Program-made: the position numbers and the translations under genes
The notes under the pieces: generated by a model
Told to the model about the DNA's origin: nothing
Databases searched by the model: none
What the model saw: the letters and a program-made list of their open reading frames with translations, nothing else
In this document: piece after piece, positions 20,492 through 43,601 of the stretch
How positions within the stretch are numbered: the stretch's first letter is position 1
Layout: each line of letters starts with the position of its first letter
Source: Melieria omissa
Lineage: Eukaryota; Arthropoda; Insecta; Diptera; Ulidiidae
Length of the DNA stretch: 64,000 bases
Reading direction: 5' to 3'
NCBI GenBank assembly: GCA_963971225.1
Contig: CAXARI010000007.1
Coordinates: forward strand, 1-64,000

Positions 20492-21227
20492 TAGTAGGGC
20501 CCTGCAGCTTTGCACGCAAGCTTGAAGTCAATGGAAGCCCAATAAATCAAGTTTCTTCATACTATACTCTATGTGCGATGCCACGCTTTTTTATGTAACG
20601 CCCAATCCATTCCTCCAGCCGACGGGTGTGACCTGGTTTGTGCCACGCCTCTTGTCCAACGCCCATCAAATTTTACCAGTAAAACGGAACATCTAAACGG
20701 TGGACCCGCACCAAATTCTAATGCTGTTCGAAAATTCAGCTAATCGGCTGTCTAGTTTTTGAGTTTTAATGCCGTGGGACCAACAAACAAATATACATTA
20801 ATTTTGATTTACAACATAAAGATATTTGCTGCAATGACTCGCAAAATTTGTTTTATATCCATATTGTTTTGCACAATTATAGCACAGTTAATTTCTGTCG
20901 TCATGGAAATTGCAGGAAGGCGTAAAAGGTGGGCGTGGTCAACCTTATATAGCTTATGTTTACCGCTATGAAACACAGAATCATTTTATATCAACAGTAA
21001 TTTTCAGACATGTACCGTAGTTTTGTTTTGTTAGTTTTGTGGGCGCGGGAAGTGGGCGCGACCGATTATATTATAGCCTATGTTTGCCGCAATAAACTGC
21101 TGAATCGTTTGATACCCATATTGCTATGACAAATATACCATGGCTGATTTGTTATTATAGTGGGCGTGGCGAAAAGGCATATCGGGAGGGCGTGGTCAAT
21201 TTTATATATCCTATGTTAACATCAACG

Positions 21228-21564
21228 GCAGCCGCCGTGGCTCAGTTGGTTAGTGCGCGGTCCAAGCGAGTCGCATGCAGGGCGACGCTAGTTCGAATTC
21301 TGCATGTAGTAACACCTAAAAAAAATAACGGGAAACTCGTTTTCTCTTTCGGTGGCTGTCCTCTCAGCTGGAAATGGCAAACCTCTGAGAGTAAAAATTG
21401 CCTATGAAAAAGCTCCCAACCTGCCGTTCGGAACCGGCATAAAACTGTAGGTCCCTTCCACCCGCGTACAAAATTCACACGCACAACACGGGTGGTTGCG
21501 GGAAGCTAGGCCTTAGTCTCGCGTAAGCGGGCTGTCGTGCCAATCAATTATTATTAATTATTAT
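21228..21564 (+). mobile_element. SINE in unit 8
   Basis: Intact with both 16-bp flanking repeats; the deletion in this unit lies well upstream. Confidence 0.82.
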
Positions 21565-21932
21565 TATGTTAACATCAACGAAGCACGGTATCATTCGATA
21601 TTAATACTGATTTACCGACATGTACCGTAGCTTCGTTTTGTTAGTTTAGAGGGCACGGAAAGTGGGCGCGGCCGATTATATTATAGCCTATGTTTGCTAC
21701 AATGATACGCTGAATCGTTTGATACCCATATTGCCTTACAAAAGCATACCATTGATGAGTTTTGTTACCATAGTGGGCGTAAGAAGGGGGCGTGGTCATT
21801 CTCATATAGCCTATGTACCATTTCCACAGATAAAAAAATGTTTGGTCCTTATTTCATCTAAATCGGTTCAGTGGTTTTTGCCTGAATGTGGCTCAAAAAA
21901 GTCACACTTGCTTTTATATAATAGTGTAGATA

Positions 21933-22674
<742 letters not shown>

Positions 22675-23998
22675 TAGTAGGGCCCTGCAGCTTTGCACGC
22701 AAGCTTGAAGTCAATGGAAGCCCAATAAATCAAGTTTCTTCATACTATACTCTATGTGCGATGCCACGCTTTTTTATGTAACGCCCAATCCATTCCTCCA
22801 GCCGACGGGTGTGACCTGGTTTCATTAATATGCGACTTTCAGTTCCAAACTTACGCGGAAAATTTCAGTCACAAAAAATATGCCGCGCCCCTTGTTCAAC
22901 GCCTATAATATTTTGTCAGTAGAATAACACATCTATGGGACGATGATATACAAAACTTCAAAGCTTTCCAACTTATTGTTCCGAAGCTATTCCACATTAA
23001 AAATTTGGGTTCTATGGGCGGTGCCATGCCCTCGTCCAATACCCAACCCATTCCCCATGTCGAAGGGCACATCTAAATCGTAAATCTTTGATGTATGATT
23101 TGTAGTTCCACAGTTATTCGAAACATTTGAGTTGCTTAAAAAGTGCCACGCCCCTTGTCCAACGCTCGCAAAGTTTTGCCAGTGAAACGGCACATCTAAA
23201 CGGTGACCCCGCACCAAATTTTAATGCTCCCCGATTTTTCATTCCGAAGATATTCCATATTGAAATTTTAAGTTGTATGGGCGGTGCCACGCCCCCTTGT
23301 CAAAACCCCACCCTATTCCCCATATGGAAAAACACAACTGAATCGTACATTTGTACCGAGTGTCATTAATGAGAACGCTATAGTTTCAAAGTTACACCGG
23401 CATTTAAAAAGTGCCACGCCTCTTGTCCAACGCCCATCAAATTTTACCAGTAAAACGGAACATCTAAACGGTGGACCCGCACCAAATTCTAATGCTGTTC
23501 GAAAATTCAGCTAATCGGCTGTCTAGTTTTTGAGTTTTAATGCCGTGGGACCAACAAACAAATATACATTAATTTTGATTTACAACATAAAGATATTTGC
23601 TGCAATGACTCGCAAAATTTGTTTTATATCCATATTGTTTTGCACAATTATAGCACAGTTAATTTCTGTCGTCATGGAAATTGCAGGAAGGCGTAAAAGG
23701 TGGGCGTGGTCAACCTTATATAGCTTATGTTTACCGCTATGAAACACAGAATCATTTTATATCAACATTAATTTTCAGACATGTACCGTAGTTTTGTTTT
23801 GTTAGTTTTGTGGGCGCGGGAAGTGGGCGCGACCGATTATATTATAGCCTATGTTTGCCGCAATAAACTGCTGAATCGTTTGATACCCATATTGCTATGA
23901 CAAATATACCATGGCTGATTTGTTATTATAGTGGGCGTGGCGAAAAGGCATATCGGGAGGGCGTGGTCAATTTTATATATCCTATGTTAACATCAACG

Positions 23999-24335
23999 GC
24001 AGCCGCCGTGGCTCAGTTGGTTAGTGCGCGGTCCAAGCGAGTCGCATGCAGGGCGACGCTAGTTCGAATTCTGCATGTAGTAACACCTAAAAAAAATAAC
24101 GGGAAACTCGTTTTCTCTTTCGGTGGCTGTCCTCTCAGCTGGAAATGGCAAACCTCTGAGAGTAAAAATTGCCTATGAAAAAGCTCCCAACCTGCCGTTC
24201 GGAACCGGCATAAAACTGTAGGTCCCTTCCACCCGCGTACAAAATTCACACGCACAACACGGGTGGTTGCGGGAAGCTAGGCCTTAGTCTCGCGTAAGCG
24301 GGCTGTCGTGCCAATCAATTATTATTAATTATTAT
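23999..24335 (+). mobile_element. SINE in unit 9
   Basis: Same element and flanking repeats as unit 1; no difference noticed. Confidence 0.82.
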
Positions 24336-24703
24336 TATGTTAACATCAACGAAGCACGGTATCATTCGATATTAATACTGATTTACCGACATGTACCGTA
24401 GCTTCGTTTTGTTAGTTTAGAGGGCACGGAAAGTGGGCGCGGCCGATTATATTATAGCCTATGTTTGCTACAATGATACGCTGAATCGTTTGATACCCAT
24501 ATTGCCTTACAAAAGCATACCATTGATGAGTTTTGTTACCATAGTGGGCGTAAGAAGGGGGCGTGGTCATTCTCATATAGCCTATGTACCATTTCCACAG
24601 ATAAAAAAATGTTTGGTCCTTATTTCATCTAAATCGGTTCAGTGGTTTTTGCCTGAATGTGGCTCAAAAAAGTCACACTTGCTTTTATATAATAGTGTAG
24701 ATA

Positions 24704-26150
<1,447 letters not shown>

Positions 26151-27474
26151 TAGTAGGGCCCTGCAGCTTTGCACGCAAGCTTGAAGTCAATGGAAGCCCA
26201 ATAAATCAAGTTTCTTCATACTATACTCTATGTGCGATGCCACGCTTTTTTATGTAACGCCCAATCCATTCCTCCAGCCGACGGGTGTGACCTGGTTTCA
26301 TTAATATGCGACTTTCAGTTCCAAACTTACGCGGAAAATTTCAGTCACAAAAAATATGCCGCGCCCCTTGTTCAACGCCTATAATATTTTGTCAGTAGAA
26401 TAACACATCTATGGGACGATGATATACAAAACTTCAAAGCTTTCCAACTTATTGTTCCGAAGCTATTCCACATTAAAAATTTGGGTTCTATGGGCGGTGC
26501 CATGCCCTCGTCCAATACCCAACCCATTCCCCATGTCGAAGGGCACATCTAAATCGTAAATCTTTGATGTATGATTTGTAGTTCCACAGTTATTCGAAAC
26601 ATTTGAGTTGCTTAAAAAGTGCCACGCCCCTTGTCCAACGCTCGCAAAGTTTTGCCAGTGAAACGGCACATCTAAACGGTGACCCCGCACCAAATTTTAA
26701 TGCTCCCCGATTTTTCATTCCGAAGATATTCCATATTGAAATTTTAAGTTGTATGGGCGGTGCCACGCCCCCTTGTCAAAACCCCACCCTATTCCCCATA
26801 TGGAAAAACACAACTGAATCGTACATTTGTACCGAGTGTCATTAATGAGAACGCTATAGTTTCAAAGTTACACCGGCATTTAAAAAGTGCCACGCCTCTT
26901 GTCCAACGCCCATCAAATTTTACCAGTAAAACGGAACATCTAAACGGTGGACCCGCACCAAATTCTAATGCTGTTCGAAAATTCAGCTAATCGGCTGTCT
27001 AGTTTTTGAGTTTTAATGCCGTGGGACCAACAAACAAATATACATTAATTTTGGTTTACAACATAAAGATATTTGCTGCAATGACTCGCAAAATTTGTTT
27101 TATATCCATATTGTTTTGCACAATTATAGCACAGTTAATTTCTGTCGTCATGGAAATTGCAGGAAGGCGTAAAAGGTGGGCGTGGTCAACCTTATATAGC
27201 TTATGTTTACCGCTATGAAACACAGAATCATTTTATATCAACATTAATTTTCAGACATGTACCGTAGTTTTGTTTTGTTAGTTTTGTGGGCGCGGGAAGT
27301 GGGCGCGACCGATTATATTATAGCCTATGTTTGCCGCAATAAACTGCTGAATCGTTTGATACCCATATTGCTATGACAAATATACCATGGCTGATTTGTT
27401 ATTATAGTGGGCGTGGCGAAAAGGCATATCGGGAGGGCGTGGTCAATTTTATATATCCTATGTTAACATCAACG

Positions 27475-27811
27475 GCAGCCGCCGTGGCTCAGTTGGTTAG
27501 TGCGCGGTCCAAGCGAGTCGCATGCAGGGCGACGCTAGTTCGAATTCTGCATGTAGTAACACCTAAAAAAAATAACGGGAAACTCGTTTTCTCTTTCGGT
27601 GGCTGTCCTCTCAGCTGGAAATGGCAAACCTCTGAGAGTAAAAATTGCCTATGAAAAAGCTCCCAACCTGCCGTTCGGAACCGGCATAAAACTGTAGGTC
27701 CCTTCCACCCGCGTACAAAATTCACACGCACAACACGGGTGGTTGCGGGAAGCTAGGCCTTAGTCTCGCGTAAGCGGGCTGTCGTGCCAATCAATTATTA
27801 TTAATTATTAT
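27475..27811 (+). mobile_element. SINE in unit 10
   Basis: Same element and flanking repeats as unit 1; no difference noticed. Confidence 0.82.
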
Positions 27812-28179
27812 TATGTTAACATCAACGAAGCACGGTATCATTCGATATTAATACTGATTTACCGACATGTACCGTAGCTTCGTTTTGTTAGTTTAGAGGG
27901 CACGGAAAGTGGGCGCGGCCGATTATATTATAGCCTATGTTTGCTACAATGATACGCTGAATCGTTTGATACCCATATTGCCTTACAAAAGCATACCATT
28001 GATGAGTTTTGTTACCATAGTGGGCGTAAGAAGGGGGCGTGGTCATTCTCATATAGCCTATGTACCATTTCCACAGATAAAAAAATGTTTGGTCCTTATT
28101 TCATCTAAATCGGTTCAGTGGTTTTTGCCTGAATGTGGCTCAAAAAAGTCACACTTGCTTTTATATAATAGTGTAGATA

Positions 28180-29665
<1,486 letters not shown>

Positions 29666-30989
29666 TAGTAGGGCCCTGCAGCTTTGCACGCAAGCTTGAA
29701 GTCAATGGAAGCCCAATAAATCAAGTTTCTTCATACTATACTCTATGTGCGATGCCACGCTTTTTTATGTAACGCCCAATCCATTCCTCCAGCCGACGGG
29801 TGTGACCTGGTTTCATTAATATGCGACTTTCAGTTCCAAACTTACGCGGAAAATTTCAGTCACAAAAAATATGCCGCGCCCCTTGTTCAACGCCTATAAT
29901 ATTTTGTCAGTAGAATAACACATCTATGGGACGATGATATACAAAACTTCAAAGCTTTCCAACTTATTGTTCCGAAGCTATTCCACATTAAAAATTTGGG
30001 TTCTATGGGCGGTGCCATGCCCTCGTCCAATACCCAACCCATTCCCCATGTCGAAGGGCACATCTAAATCGTAAATCTTTGATGTATGATTTGTAGTTCC
30101 ACAGTTATTCGAAACATTTGAGTTGCTTAAAAAGTGCCACGCCCCTTGTCCAACGCTCGCAAAGTTTTGCCAGTGAAACGGCACATCTAAACGGTGACCC
30201 CGCACCAAATTTTAATGCTCCCCGATTTTTCATTCCGAAGATATTCCATATTGAAATTTTAAGTTGTATGGGCGGTGCCACGCCCCCTTGTCAAAACCCC
30301 ACCCTATTCCCCATATGGAAAAACACAACTGAATCGTACATTTGTACCGAGTGTCATTAATGAGAACGCTATAGTTTCAAAGTTACACCGGCATTTAAAA
30401 AGTGCCACGCCTCTTGTCCAACGCCCATCAAATTTTACCAGTAAAACGGAACATCTAAACGGTGGACCCGCACCAAATTCTAATGCTGTTCGAAAATTCA
30501 GCTAATCGGCTGTCTAGTTTTTGAGTTTTAATGCCGTGGGACCAACAAACAAATATACATTAATTTTGATTTACAACATAAAGATATTTGCTGCAATGAC
30601 TCGCAAAATTTGTTTTATATCCATATTGTTTTGCACAATTATAGCACAGTTAATTTCTGTCGTCATGGAAATTGCAGGAAGGCGTAAAAGGTGGGCGTGG
30701 TCAACCTTATATAGCTTATGTTTACCGCTATGAAACACAGAATCATTTTATATCAACATTAATTTTCAGACATGTACCGTAGTTTTGTTTTGTTAGTTTT
30801 GTGGGCGCGGGAAGTGGGCGCGACCGATTATATTATAGCCTATGTTTGCCGCAATAAACTGCTGAATCGTTTGATACCCATATTGCTATGACAAATATAC
30901 CATGGCTGATTTGTTATTATAGTGGGCGTGGCGAAAAGGCATATCGGGAGGGCGTGGTCAATTTTATATATCCTATGTTAACATCAACG

Positions 30990-31326
30990 GCAGCCGCCGT
31001 GGCTCAGTTGGTTAGTGCGCGGTCCAAGCGAGTCGCATGCAGGGCGACGCTAGTTCGAATTCTGCATGTAGTAACACCTAAAAAAAATAACGGGAAACTC
31101 GTTTTCTCTTTCGGTGGCTGTCCTCTCAGCTGGAAATGGCAAACCTCTGAGAGTAAAAATTGCCTATCAAAAAGCTCCCAACCTGCCGTTCGGAACCGGC
31201 ATAAAACTGTAGGTCCCTTCCACCCGCGTACAAAATTCACACGCACAACACGGGTGGTTGCGGGAAGCTAGGCCTTAGTCTCGCGTAAGCGGGCTGTCGT
31301 GCCAATCAATTATTATTAATTATTAT
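30990..31326 (+). mobile_element. SINE in unit 11
   Basis: One private G-to-C change near 31168 (CTATCAAAAAGC in place of CTATGAAAAAGC) in the body; flanks intact. Confidence 0.82.
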
Positions 31327-31694
31327 TATGTTAACATCAACGAAGCACGGTATCATTCGATATTAATACTGATTTACCGACATGTACCGTAGCTTCGTTT
31401 TGTTAGTTTAGAGGGCACGGAAAGTGGGCGCGGCCGATTATATTATAGCCTATGTTTGCTACAATGATACGCTGAATCGTTTGATACCCATATTGCCTTA
31501 CAAAAGCATACCATTGATGAGTTTTGTTACCATAGTGGGCGTAAGAAGGGGGCGTGGTCATTCTCATATAGCCTATGTACCATTTCCACAGATAAAAAAA
31601 TGTTTGGTCCTTATTTCATCTAAATCGGTTCAGTGGTTTTTGCCTGAATGTGGCTCAAAAAAGTCACACTTGCTTTTATATAATAGTGTAGATA

Positions 31695-32310
<616 letters not shown>

Positions 32311-33634
32311 TAGTAGGGCCCTGCAGCTTTGCACGCAAGCTTGAAGTCAATGGAAGCCCAATAAATCAAGTTTCTTCATACTATACTCTATGTGCGATGC
32401 CACGCTTTTTTATGTAACGCCCAATCCATTCCTCCAGCCGACGGGTGTGACCTGGTTTCATTAATATGCGACTTTCAGTTCCAAACTTACGCGGAAAATT
32501 TCAGTCACAAAAAATATGCCGCGCCCCTTGTTCAACGCCTATAATATTTTGTCAGTAGAATAACACATCTATGGGACGATGATATACAAAACTTCAAAGC
32601 TTTCCAACTTATTGTTCCGAAGCTATTCCACATTAAAAATTTTGGTTCTATGGGCGGTGCCATGCCCTCGTCCAATACCCAACCCATTCCCCATGTCGAA
32701 GGGCACATCTAAATCGTAAATCTTTGATGTATGATTTGTAGTTCCACAGTTATTCGAAACATTTGAGTTGCTTAAAAAGTGCCACGCCCCTTGTCCAACG
32801 CTCGCAAAGTTTTGCCAGTGAAACGGCACATCTAAACGGTGACCCCGCACCAAATTTTAATGCTCCCCGATTTTTCATTCCGAAGATATTCCATATTGAA
32901 ATTTTAAGTTGTATGGGCGGTGCCACGCCCCCTTGTCAAAACCCCACCCTATTCCCCATATGGAAAAACACAACTGAATCGTACATTTGTACCGAGTGTC
33001 ATTAATGAGAACGCTATAGTTTCAAAGTTACACCGGCATTTAAAAAGTGCCACGCCTCTTGTCCAACGCCCATCAAATTTTACCAGTAAAACGGAACATC
33101 TAAACGGTGGACCCGCACCAAATTCTAATGCTGTTCGAAAATTCAGCTAATCGGCTGTCTAGTTTTTGAGTTTTAATGCCGTGGGACCAACAAACAAATA
33201 TACATTAATTTTGATTTACAACATAAAGATATTTGCTGCAATGACTCGCAAAATTTGTTTTATATCCATATTGTTTTGCACAATTATAGCACAGTTAATT
33301 TCTGTCGTCATGGAAATTGCAGGAAGGCGTAAAAGGTGGGCGTGGTCAACCTTATATAGCTTATGTTTACCGCTATGAAACACAGAATCATTTTATATCA
33401 ACATTAATTTTCAGACATGTACCGTAGTTTTGTTTTGTTAGTTTTGTGGGCGCGGGAAGTGGGCGCGACCGATTATATTATAGCCTATGTTTGCCGCAAT
33501 AAACTGCTGAATCGTTTGATACCCATATTGCTATGACAAATATACCATGGCTGATTTGTTATTATAGTGGGCGTGGCGAAAAGGCATATCGGGAGGGCGT
33601 GGTCAATTTTATATATCCTATGTTAACATCAACG

Positions 33635-33971
33635 GCAGCCGCCGTGGCTCAGTTGGTTAGTGCGCGGTCCAAGCGAGTCGCATGCAGGGCGACGCTAGTT
33701 CGAATTCTGCATGTAGTAACACCTAAAAAAAATAACGGGAAACTCGTTTTCTCTTTCGGTGGCTGTCCTCTCAGCTGGAAATGGCAAACCTCTGAGAGTA
33801 AAAATTGCCTATGAAAAAGCTCCCAACCTGCCGTTCGGAACCGGCATAAAACTGTAGGTCCCTTCCACCCGCGTACAAAATTCACACGCACAACACGGGT
33901 GGTTGCGGGAAGCTAGGCCTTAGTCTCGCGTAAGCGGGCTGTCGTGCCAATCAATTATTATTAATTATTAT
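33635..33971 (+). mobile_element. SINE in unit 12
   Basis: Same element and flanking repeats as unit 1; no difference noticed. Confidence 0.82.
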
Positions 33972-34339
33972 TATGTTAACATCAACGAAGCACGGTATCA
34001 TTCGATATTAATACTGATTTACCGACATGTACCGTAGCTTCGTTTTGTTAGTTTAGAGGGCACGGAAAGTGGGCGCGGCCGATTATATTATAGCCTATGT
34101 TTGCTACAATGATACGCTGAATCGTTTGATACCCATATTGCCTTACAAAAGCATACCATTGATGAGTTTTGTTACCATAGTGGGCGTAAGAAGGGGGCGT
34201 GGTCATTCTCATATAGCCTATGTACCATTTCCACAGATAAAAAAATGTTTGATCCTTATTTCATCTAAATCGGTTCAGTGGTTTTTGCCTGAATGTGGCT
34301 CAAAAAAGTCACACTTGCTTTTATATAATAGTGTAGATA

Positions 34340-35744
<1,405 letters not shown>

Positions 35745-37068
35745 TAGTAGGGCCCTGCAGCTTTGCACGCAAGCTTGAAGTCAATGGAAGCCCAATAAAT
35801 CAAGTTTCTTCATACTATACTCTATGTGCGATGCCACGCTTTTTTATGTAACGCCCAATCCATTCCTCCAGCCGACGGGTGTGACCTGGTTTCATTAATA
35901 TGCGACTTTCAGTTCCAAACTTACGCGGAAAATTTCAGTCACAAAAAATATGCCGCGCCCCTTGTTCAACGCCTATAATATTTTGTCAGTAGAATAACAC
36001 ATCTATGGGACGATGATATACAAAACTTCAAAGCTTTCCAACTTATTGTTCCGAAGCTATTCCACATTAAAAATTTGGGTTCTATGGGCGGTGCCATGCC
36101 CTCGTCCAATACCCAACCCATTCCCCATGTCGAAGGGCACATCTAAATCGTAAATCTTTGATGTATGATTTGTAGTTCCACAGTTATTCGAAACATTTGA
36201 GTTGCTTAAAAAGTGCCACGCCCCTTGTCCAACGCTCGCAAAGTTTTGCCAGTGAAACGGCACATCTAAACGGTGACCCCGCACCAAATTTTAATGCTCC
36301 CCGATTTTTCATTCCGAAGATATTCCATATTGAAATTTTAAGTTGTATGGGCGGTGCCACGCCCCCTTGTCAAAACCCCACCCTATTCCCCATATGGAAA
36401 AACACAACTGAATCGTACATTTGTACCGAGTGTCATTAATGAGAACGCTATAGTTTCAAAGTTACACCGGCATTTAAAAAGTGCCACGCCTCTTGTCCAA
36501 CGCCCATCAAATTTTACCAGTAAAACGGAACATCTAAACGGTGGACCCGCACCAAATTCTAATGCTGTTCGAAAATTCAGCTAATCGGCTGTCTAGTTTT
36601 TGAGTTTTAATGCCGTGGGACCAACAAACAAATATACATTAATTTTGATTTACAACATAAAGATATTTGCTGCAATGACTCGCAAAATTTGTTTTATATC
36701 CATATTGTTTTGCACAATTATAGCACAGTTAATTTCTGTCGTCATGGAAATTGCAGGAAGGCGTAAAAGGTGGGCGTGGTCAACCTTATATAGCTTATGT
36801 TTACCGCTATGAAACACAGAATCATTTTATATCAACATTAATTTTCAGACATGTACCGTAGTTTTGTTTTGTTAGTTTTGTGGGCGCGGGAAGTGGGCGC
36901 GACCGATTATATTATAGCCTATGTTTGCCGCAATAAACTGCTGAATCGTTTGATACCCATATTGCTATGACAAATATACCATGGCTGATTTGTTATTATA
37001 GTGGGCGTGGCGAAAAGGCATATCGGGAGGGCGTGGTCAATTTTATATATCCTATGTTAACATCAACG

Positions 37069-37405
37069 GCAGCCGCCGTGGCTCAGTTGGTTAGTGCGCG
37101 GTCCAAGCGAGTCGCATGCAGGGCGACGCTAGTTCGAATTCTGCATGTAGTAACACCTAAAAAAAATAACGGGAAACTCGTTTTCTCTTTCGGTGGCTGT
37201 CCTCTCAGCTGGAAATGGCAAACCTCTGAGAGTAAAAATTGCCTATGAAAAAGCTCCCAACCTGCCGTTCGGAACCGGCATAAAACTGTAGGTCCCTTCC
37301 ACCCGCGTACAAAATTCACACGCACAACACGGGTGGTTGCGGGAAGCTAGGCCTTAGTCTCGCGTAAGCGGGCTGTCGTGCCAATCAATTATTATTAATT
37401 ATTAT
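37069..37405 (+). mobile_element. SINE in unit 13
   Basis: Same element and flanking repeats as unit 1; no difference noticed. Confidence 0.82.
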
Positions 37406-37773
37406 TATGTTAACATCAACGAAGCACGGTATCATTCGATATTAATACTGATTTACCGACATGTACCGTAGCTTCGTTTTGTTAGTTTAGAGGGCACGGA
37501 AAGTGGGCGCGGCCGATTATATTATAGCCTATGTTTGCTACAATGATACGCTGAATCGTTTGATACCCATATTGCCTTACAAAAGCATACCATTGATGAG
37601 TTTTGTTACCATAGTGGGCGTAAGAAGGGGGCGTGGTCATTCTCATATAGCCTATGTACCATTTCCACAGATAAAAAAATGTTTGGTCCTTATTTCATCT
37701 AAATCGGTTCAGTGGTTTTTGCCTGAATGTGGCTCAAAAAAGTCACACTTGCTTTTATATAATAGTGTAGATA

Positions 37774-38857
<1,084 letters not shown>

Positions 38858-40178
38858 TAGTAGGGCCCTGCAGCTTTGCACGCAAGCTTGAAGTCAATGG
38901 AAGCCCAATAAATCAAGTTTCTTCATACTATACTCTATGTGCGATGCCACGCTTTTTTATGTAACGCCCAATCCATTCCTCCAGCCGACGGGTGTGACCT
39001 GGTTTCATTAATATGCGACTTTCAGTTCCAAACTTACGCGGAAAATTTCAGTCACAAAAAATATGCCGCGCCCCTTGTTCAACGCCTATAATATTTTGTC
39101 AGTAGAATAACACATCTATGGGACGATGATATACAAAACTTCAAAGCTTTCCAACTTATTGTTCCGAAGCTATTCCACATTAAAAATTTTGGTTCTATGG
39201 GCGGTGCCATGCCCTCGTCCAATACCCAACCCATTCCCCATGTCGAAGGGCACATCTAAATCGTAAATCTTTGATGTATGATTTGTAGTTCCACAGTTAT
39301 TCGAAACATTTGAGTTGCTTAAAAAGTGCCACGCCCCTTGTCCAACGCTCGCAAAGTTTTGCCAGTGAAACGGCACATCTAAACGGTGACCCCGCACCAA
39401 ATTTTAATGCTCCCCGATTTTTCATTCCGAAGATATTATTCCATATTGAAATTTTAAGTTGTATGGGCGGTGCCACGCCCCCTTGTCAAAACCCCACCCT
39501 ATTCCCCATATGGAAAAACACAACTGAATCGTACATTTGTACCGAGTGTCATTAATGAGAACGCTATAGTTTCAAAGTTACACCGGCATTTAAAAAGTGC
39601 CACGCCTCTTGTCCAACGCCCATCAACCAGTAAAACGGAACATCTAAACGGTGGACCCGCACCAAATTCTAATGCTGTTCGAAAATTCAGCTAATCGGCT
39701 GTCTAGTTTTTGAGTTTTAATGCCGTGGGACCAACAAACAAATATACATTAATTTTGATTTACAACATAAAGATATTTGCTGCAATGACTCGCAAAATTT
39801 GTTTTATATCCATATTGTTTTGCACAATTATAGCACAGTTAATTTCTGTCGTCATGGAAATTGCAGGAAGGCGTAAAAGGTGGGCGTGGTCAACCTTATA
39901 TAGCTTATGTTTACCGCTATGAAACACAGAATCATTTTATATCAACATTAATTTTCAGACATGTACCGTAGTTTTGTTTTGTTAGTTTTGTGGGCGCGGG
40001 AAGTGGGCGCGACCGATTATATTATAGCCTATGTTTGCCGCAATAAACTGCTGAATCGTTTGATACCCATATTGCTATGACAAATATACCATGGCTGATT
40101 TGTTATTATAGTGGGCGTGGCGAAAAGGCATATCGGGAGGGCGTGGTCAATTTTATATATCCTATGTTAACATCAACG

Positions 40179-40515
40179 GCAGCCGCCGTGGCTCAGTTGG
40201 TTAGTGCGCGGTCCAAGCGAGTCGCATGCAGGGCGACGCTAGTTCGAATTCTGCATGTAGTAACACCTAAAAAAAATAACGGGAAACTCGTTTTCTCTTT
40301 CGGTGGCTGTCCTCTCAGCTGGAAATGGCAAACCTCTGAGAGTAAAAATTGCCTATGAAAAAGCTCCCAACCTGCCGTTCGGAACCGGCATAAAACTGTA
40401 GGTCCCTTCCACCCGCGTACAAAATTCACACGCACAACACGGGTGGTTGCGGGAAGCTAGGCCTTAGTCTCGCGTAAGCGGGCTGTCGTGCCAATCAATT
40501 ATTATTAATTATTAT
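40179..40515 (+). mobile_element. SINE in unit 14
   Basis: Same element and flanking repeats as unit 1; no difference noticed. Confidence 0.82.
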
Positions 40516-40883
40516 TATGTTAACATCAACGAAGCACGGTATCATTCGATATTAATACTGATTTACCGACATGTACCGTAGCTTCGTTTTGTTAGTTTAG
40601 AGGGCACGGAAAGTGGGCGCGGCCGATTATATTATAGCCTATGTTTGCTACAATGATACGCTGAATCGTTTGATACCCATATTGCCTTACAAAAGCATAC
40701 CATTGATGAGTTTTGTTACCATAGTGGGCGTAAGAAGGGGGCGTGGTCATTCTCATATAGCCTATGTACCATTTCCACAGATAAAAAAATGTTTGGTCCT
40801 TATTTCATCTAAATCGGTTCAGTGGTTTTTGCCTGAATGTGGCTCAAAAAAGTCACACTTGCTTTTATATAATAGTGTAGATA

Positions 40884-42339
<1,456 letters not shown>

Positions 42340-43601
42340 TAGTAGGGCCCTGCAGCTTTGCACGCAAGCTTGAAGTCAATGGAAGCCCAATAAATCAAGT
42401 TTCTTCATACTATACTCTATGTGCGATGCCACGCTTTTTTATGTAACGCCCAATCCATTCCTCCAGCCGACGGGTGTGACCTGGTTTCATTAATATGCGA
42501 CTTTCAGTTCCAAACTTACGCGGAAAATTTCAGTCACAAAAAATATGCCGCGCCCCTTGTTCAACGCCTATAATATTTTGTCAGTAGAATAACACATCTA
42601 TGGGACGATGATATACAAAACTTCAAAGCTTTCCAACTTATTGTTCCGAAGCTATTCCACATTAAAAATTTGGGTTCTATGGGCGGTGCCATGCCCTCGT
42701 CCAATACCCAACCCATTCCCCATGTCGAAGGGCACATCTAAATCGTAAATCTTTGATGTATGATTTGTAGTTCCACAGTTATTCGAAACATTTGAGTTGC
42801 TTAAAAAGTGCCACGCCCCTTGTCCAACGCTCGCAAAGTTTTGCCAGTGAAACGGCACATCTAAACGGTGACCCCGCACCAAATTTTAATGCTCCCCGAT
42901 TTTTCATTCCGAAGATATTCCATATTGAAATTTTAAGTTGTATGGGCGGTGCCACGCCCCCTTGTCAAAACCCCACCCTATTCCCCATATGGAAAAACAC
43001 AACTGAATCGTACATTTGTACCGAGTGTCATTAATGAGAACGCTATAGTTTCAAAGTTACACCGGCATTTAAAAAGTGCCACGCCTCTTGTCCAACGCCC
43101 ATCAAATTTTACCAGTAAAACGGAACATCTAAACGGTGGACCCGCACCAAATTCTAATGCTGTTCGAAAATTCAGCTAATCGGCTGTCTAGTTTTTGAGT
43201 TTTAATGCCGTGGGACCAACAAACAAATATACATTAATTTTGATTTACAACATAAAGATATTTGCTGCAATGACTCGCAAAATTTGTTTTATATCCATAT
43301 TGTTTTGCACAATTATAGCACAGCCGCTATGAAACACAGAATCATTTTATATCAACATTAATTTTCAGACATGTACCGTAGTTTTGTTTTGTTAGTTTTG
43401 TTTGTTAGTTTTGTGGGCGCGGGAAGTGGGCGCGACCGATTATATTATAGCCTATGTTTGCCGCAATAAACTGCTGAATCGTTTGATACCCATATTGCTA
43501 TGACAAATATACCATGGCTGATTTGTTATTATAGTGGGCGTGGCGAAAAGGCATATCGGGAGGGCGTGGTCAATTTTATATATCCTATGTTAACATCAAC
43601 G

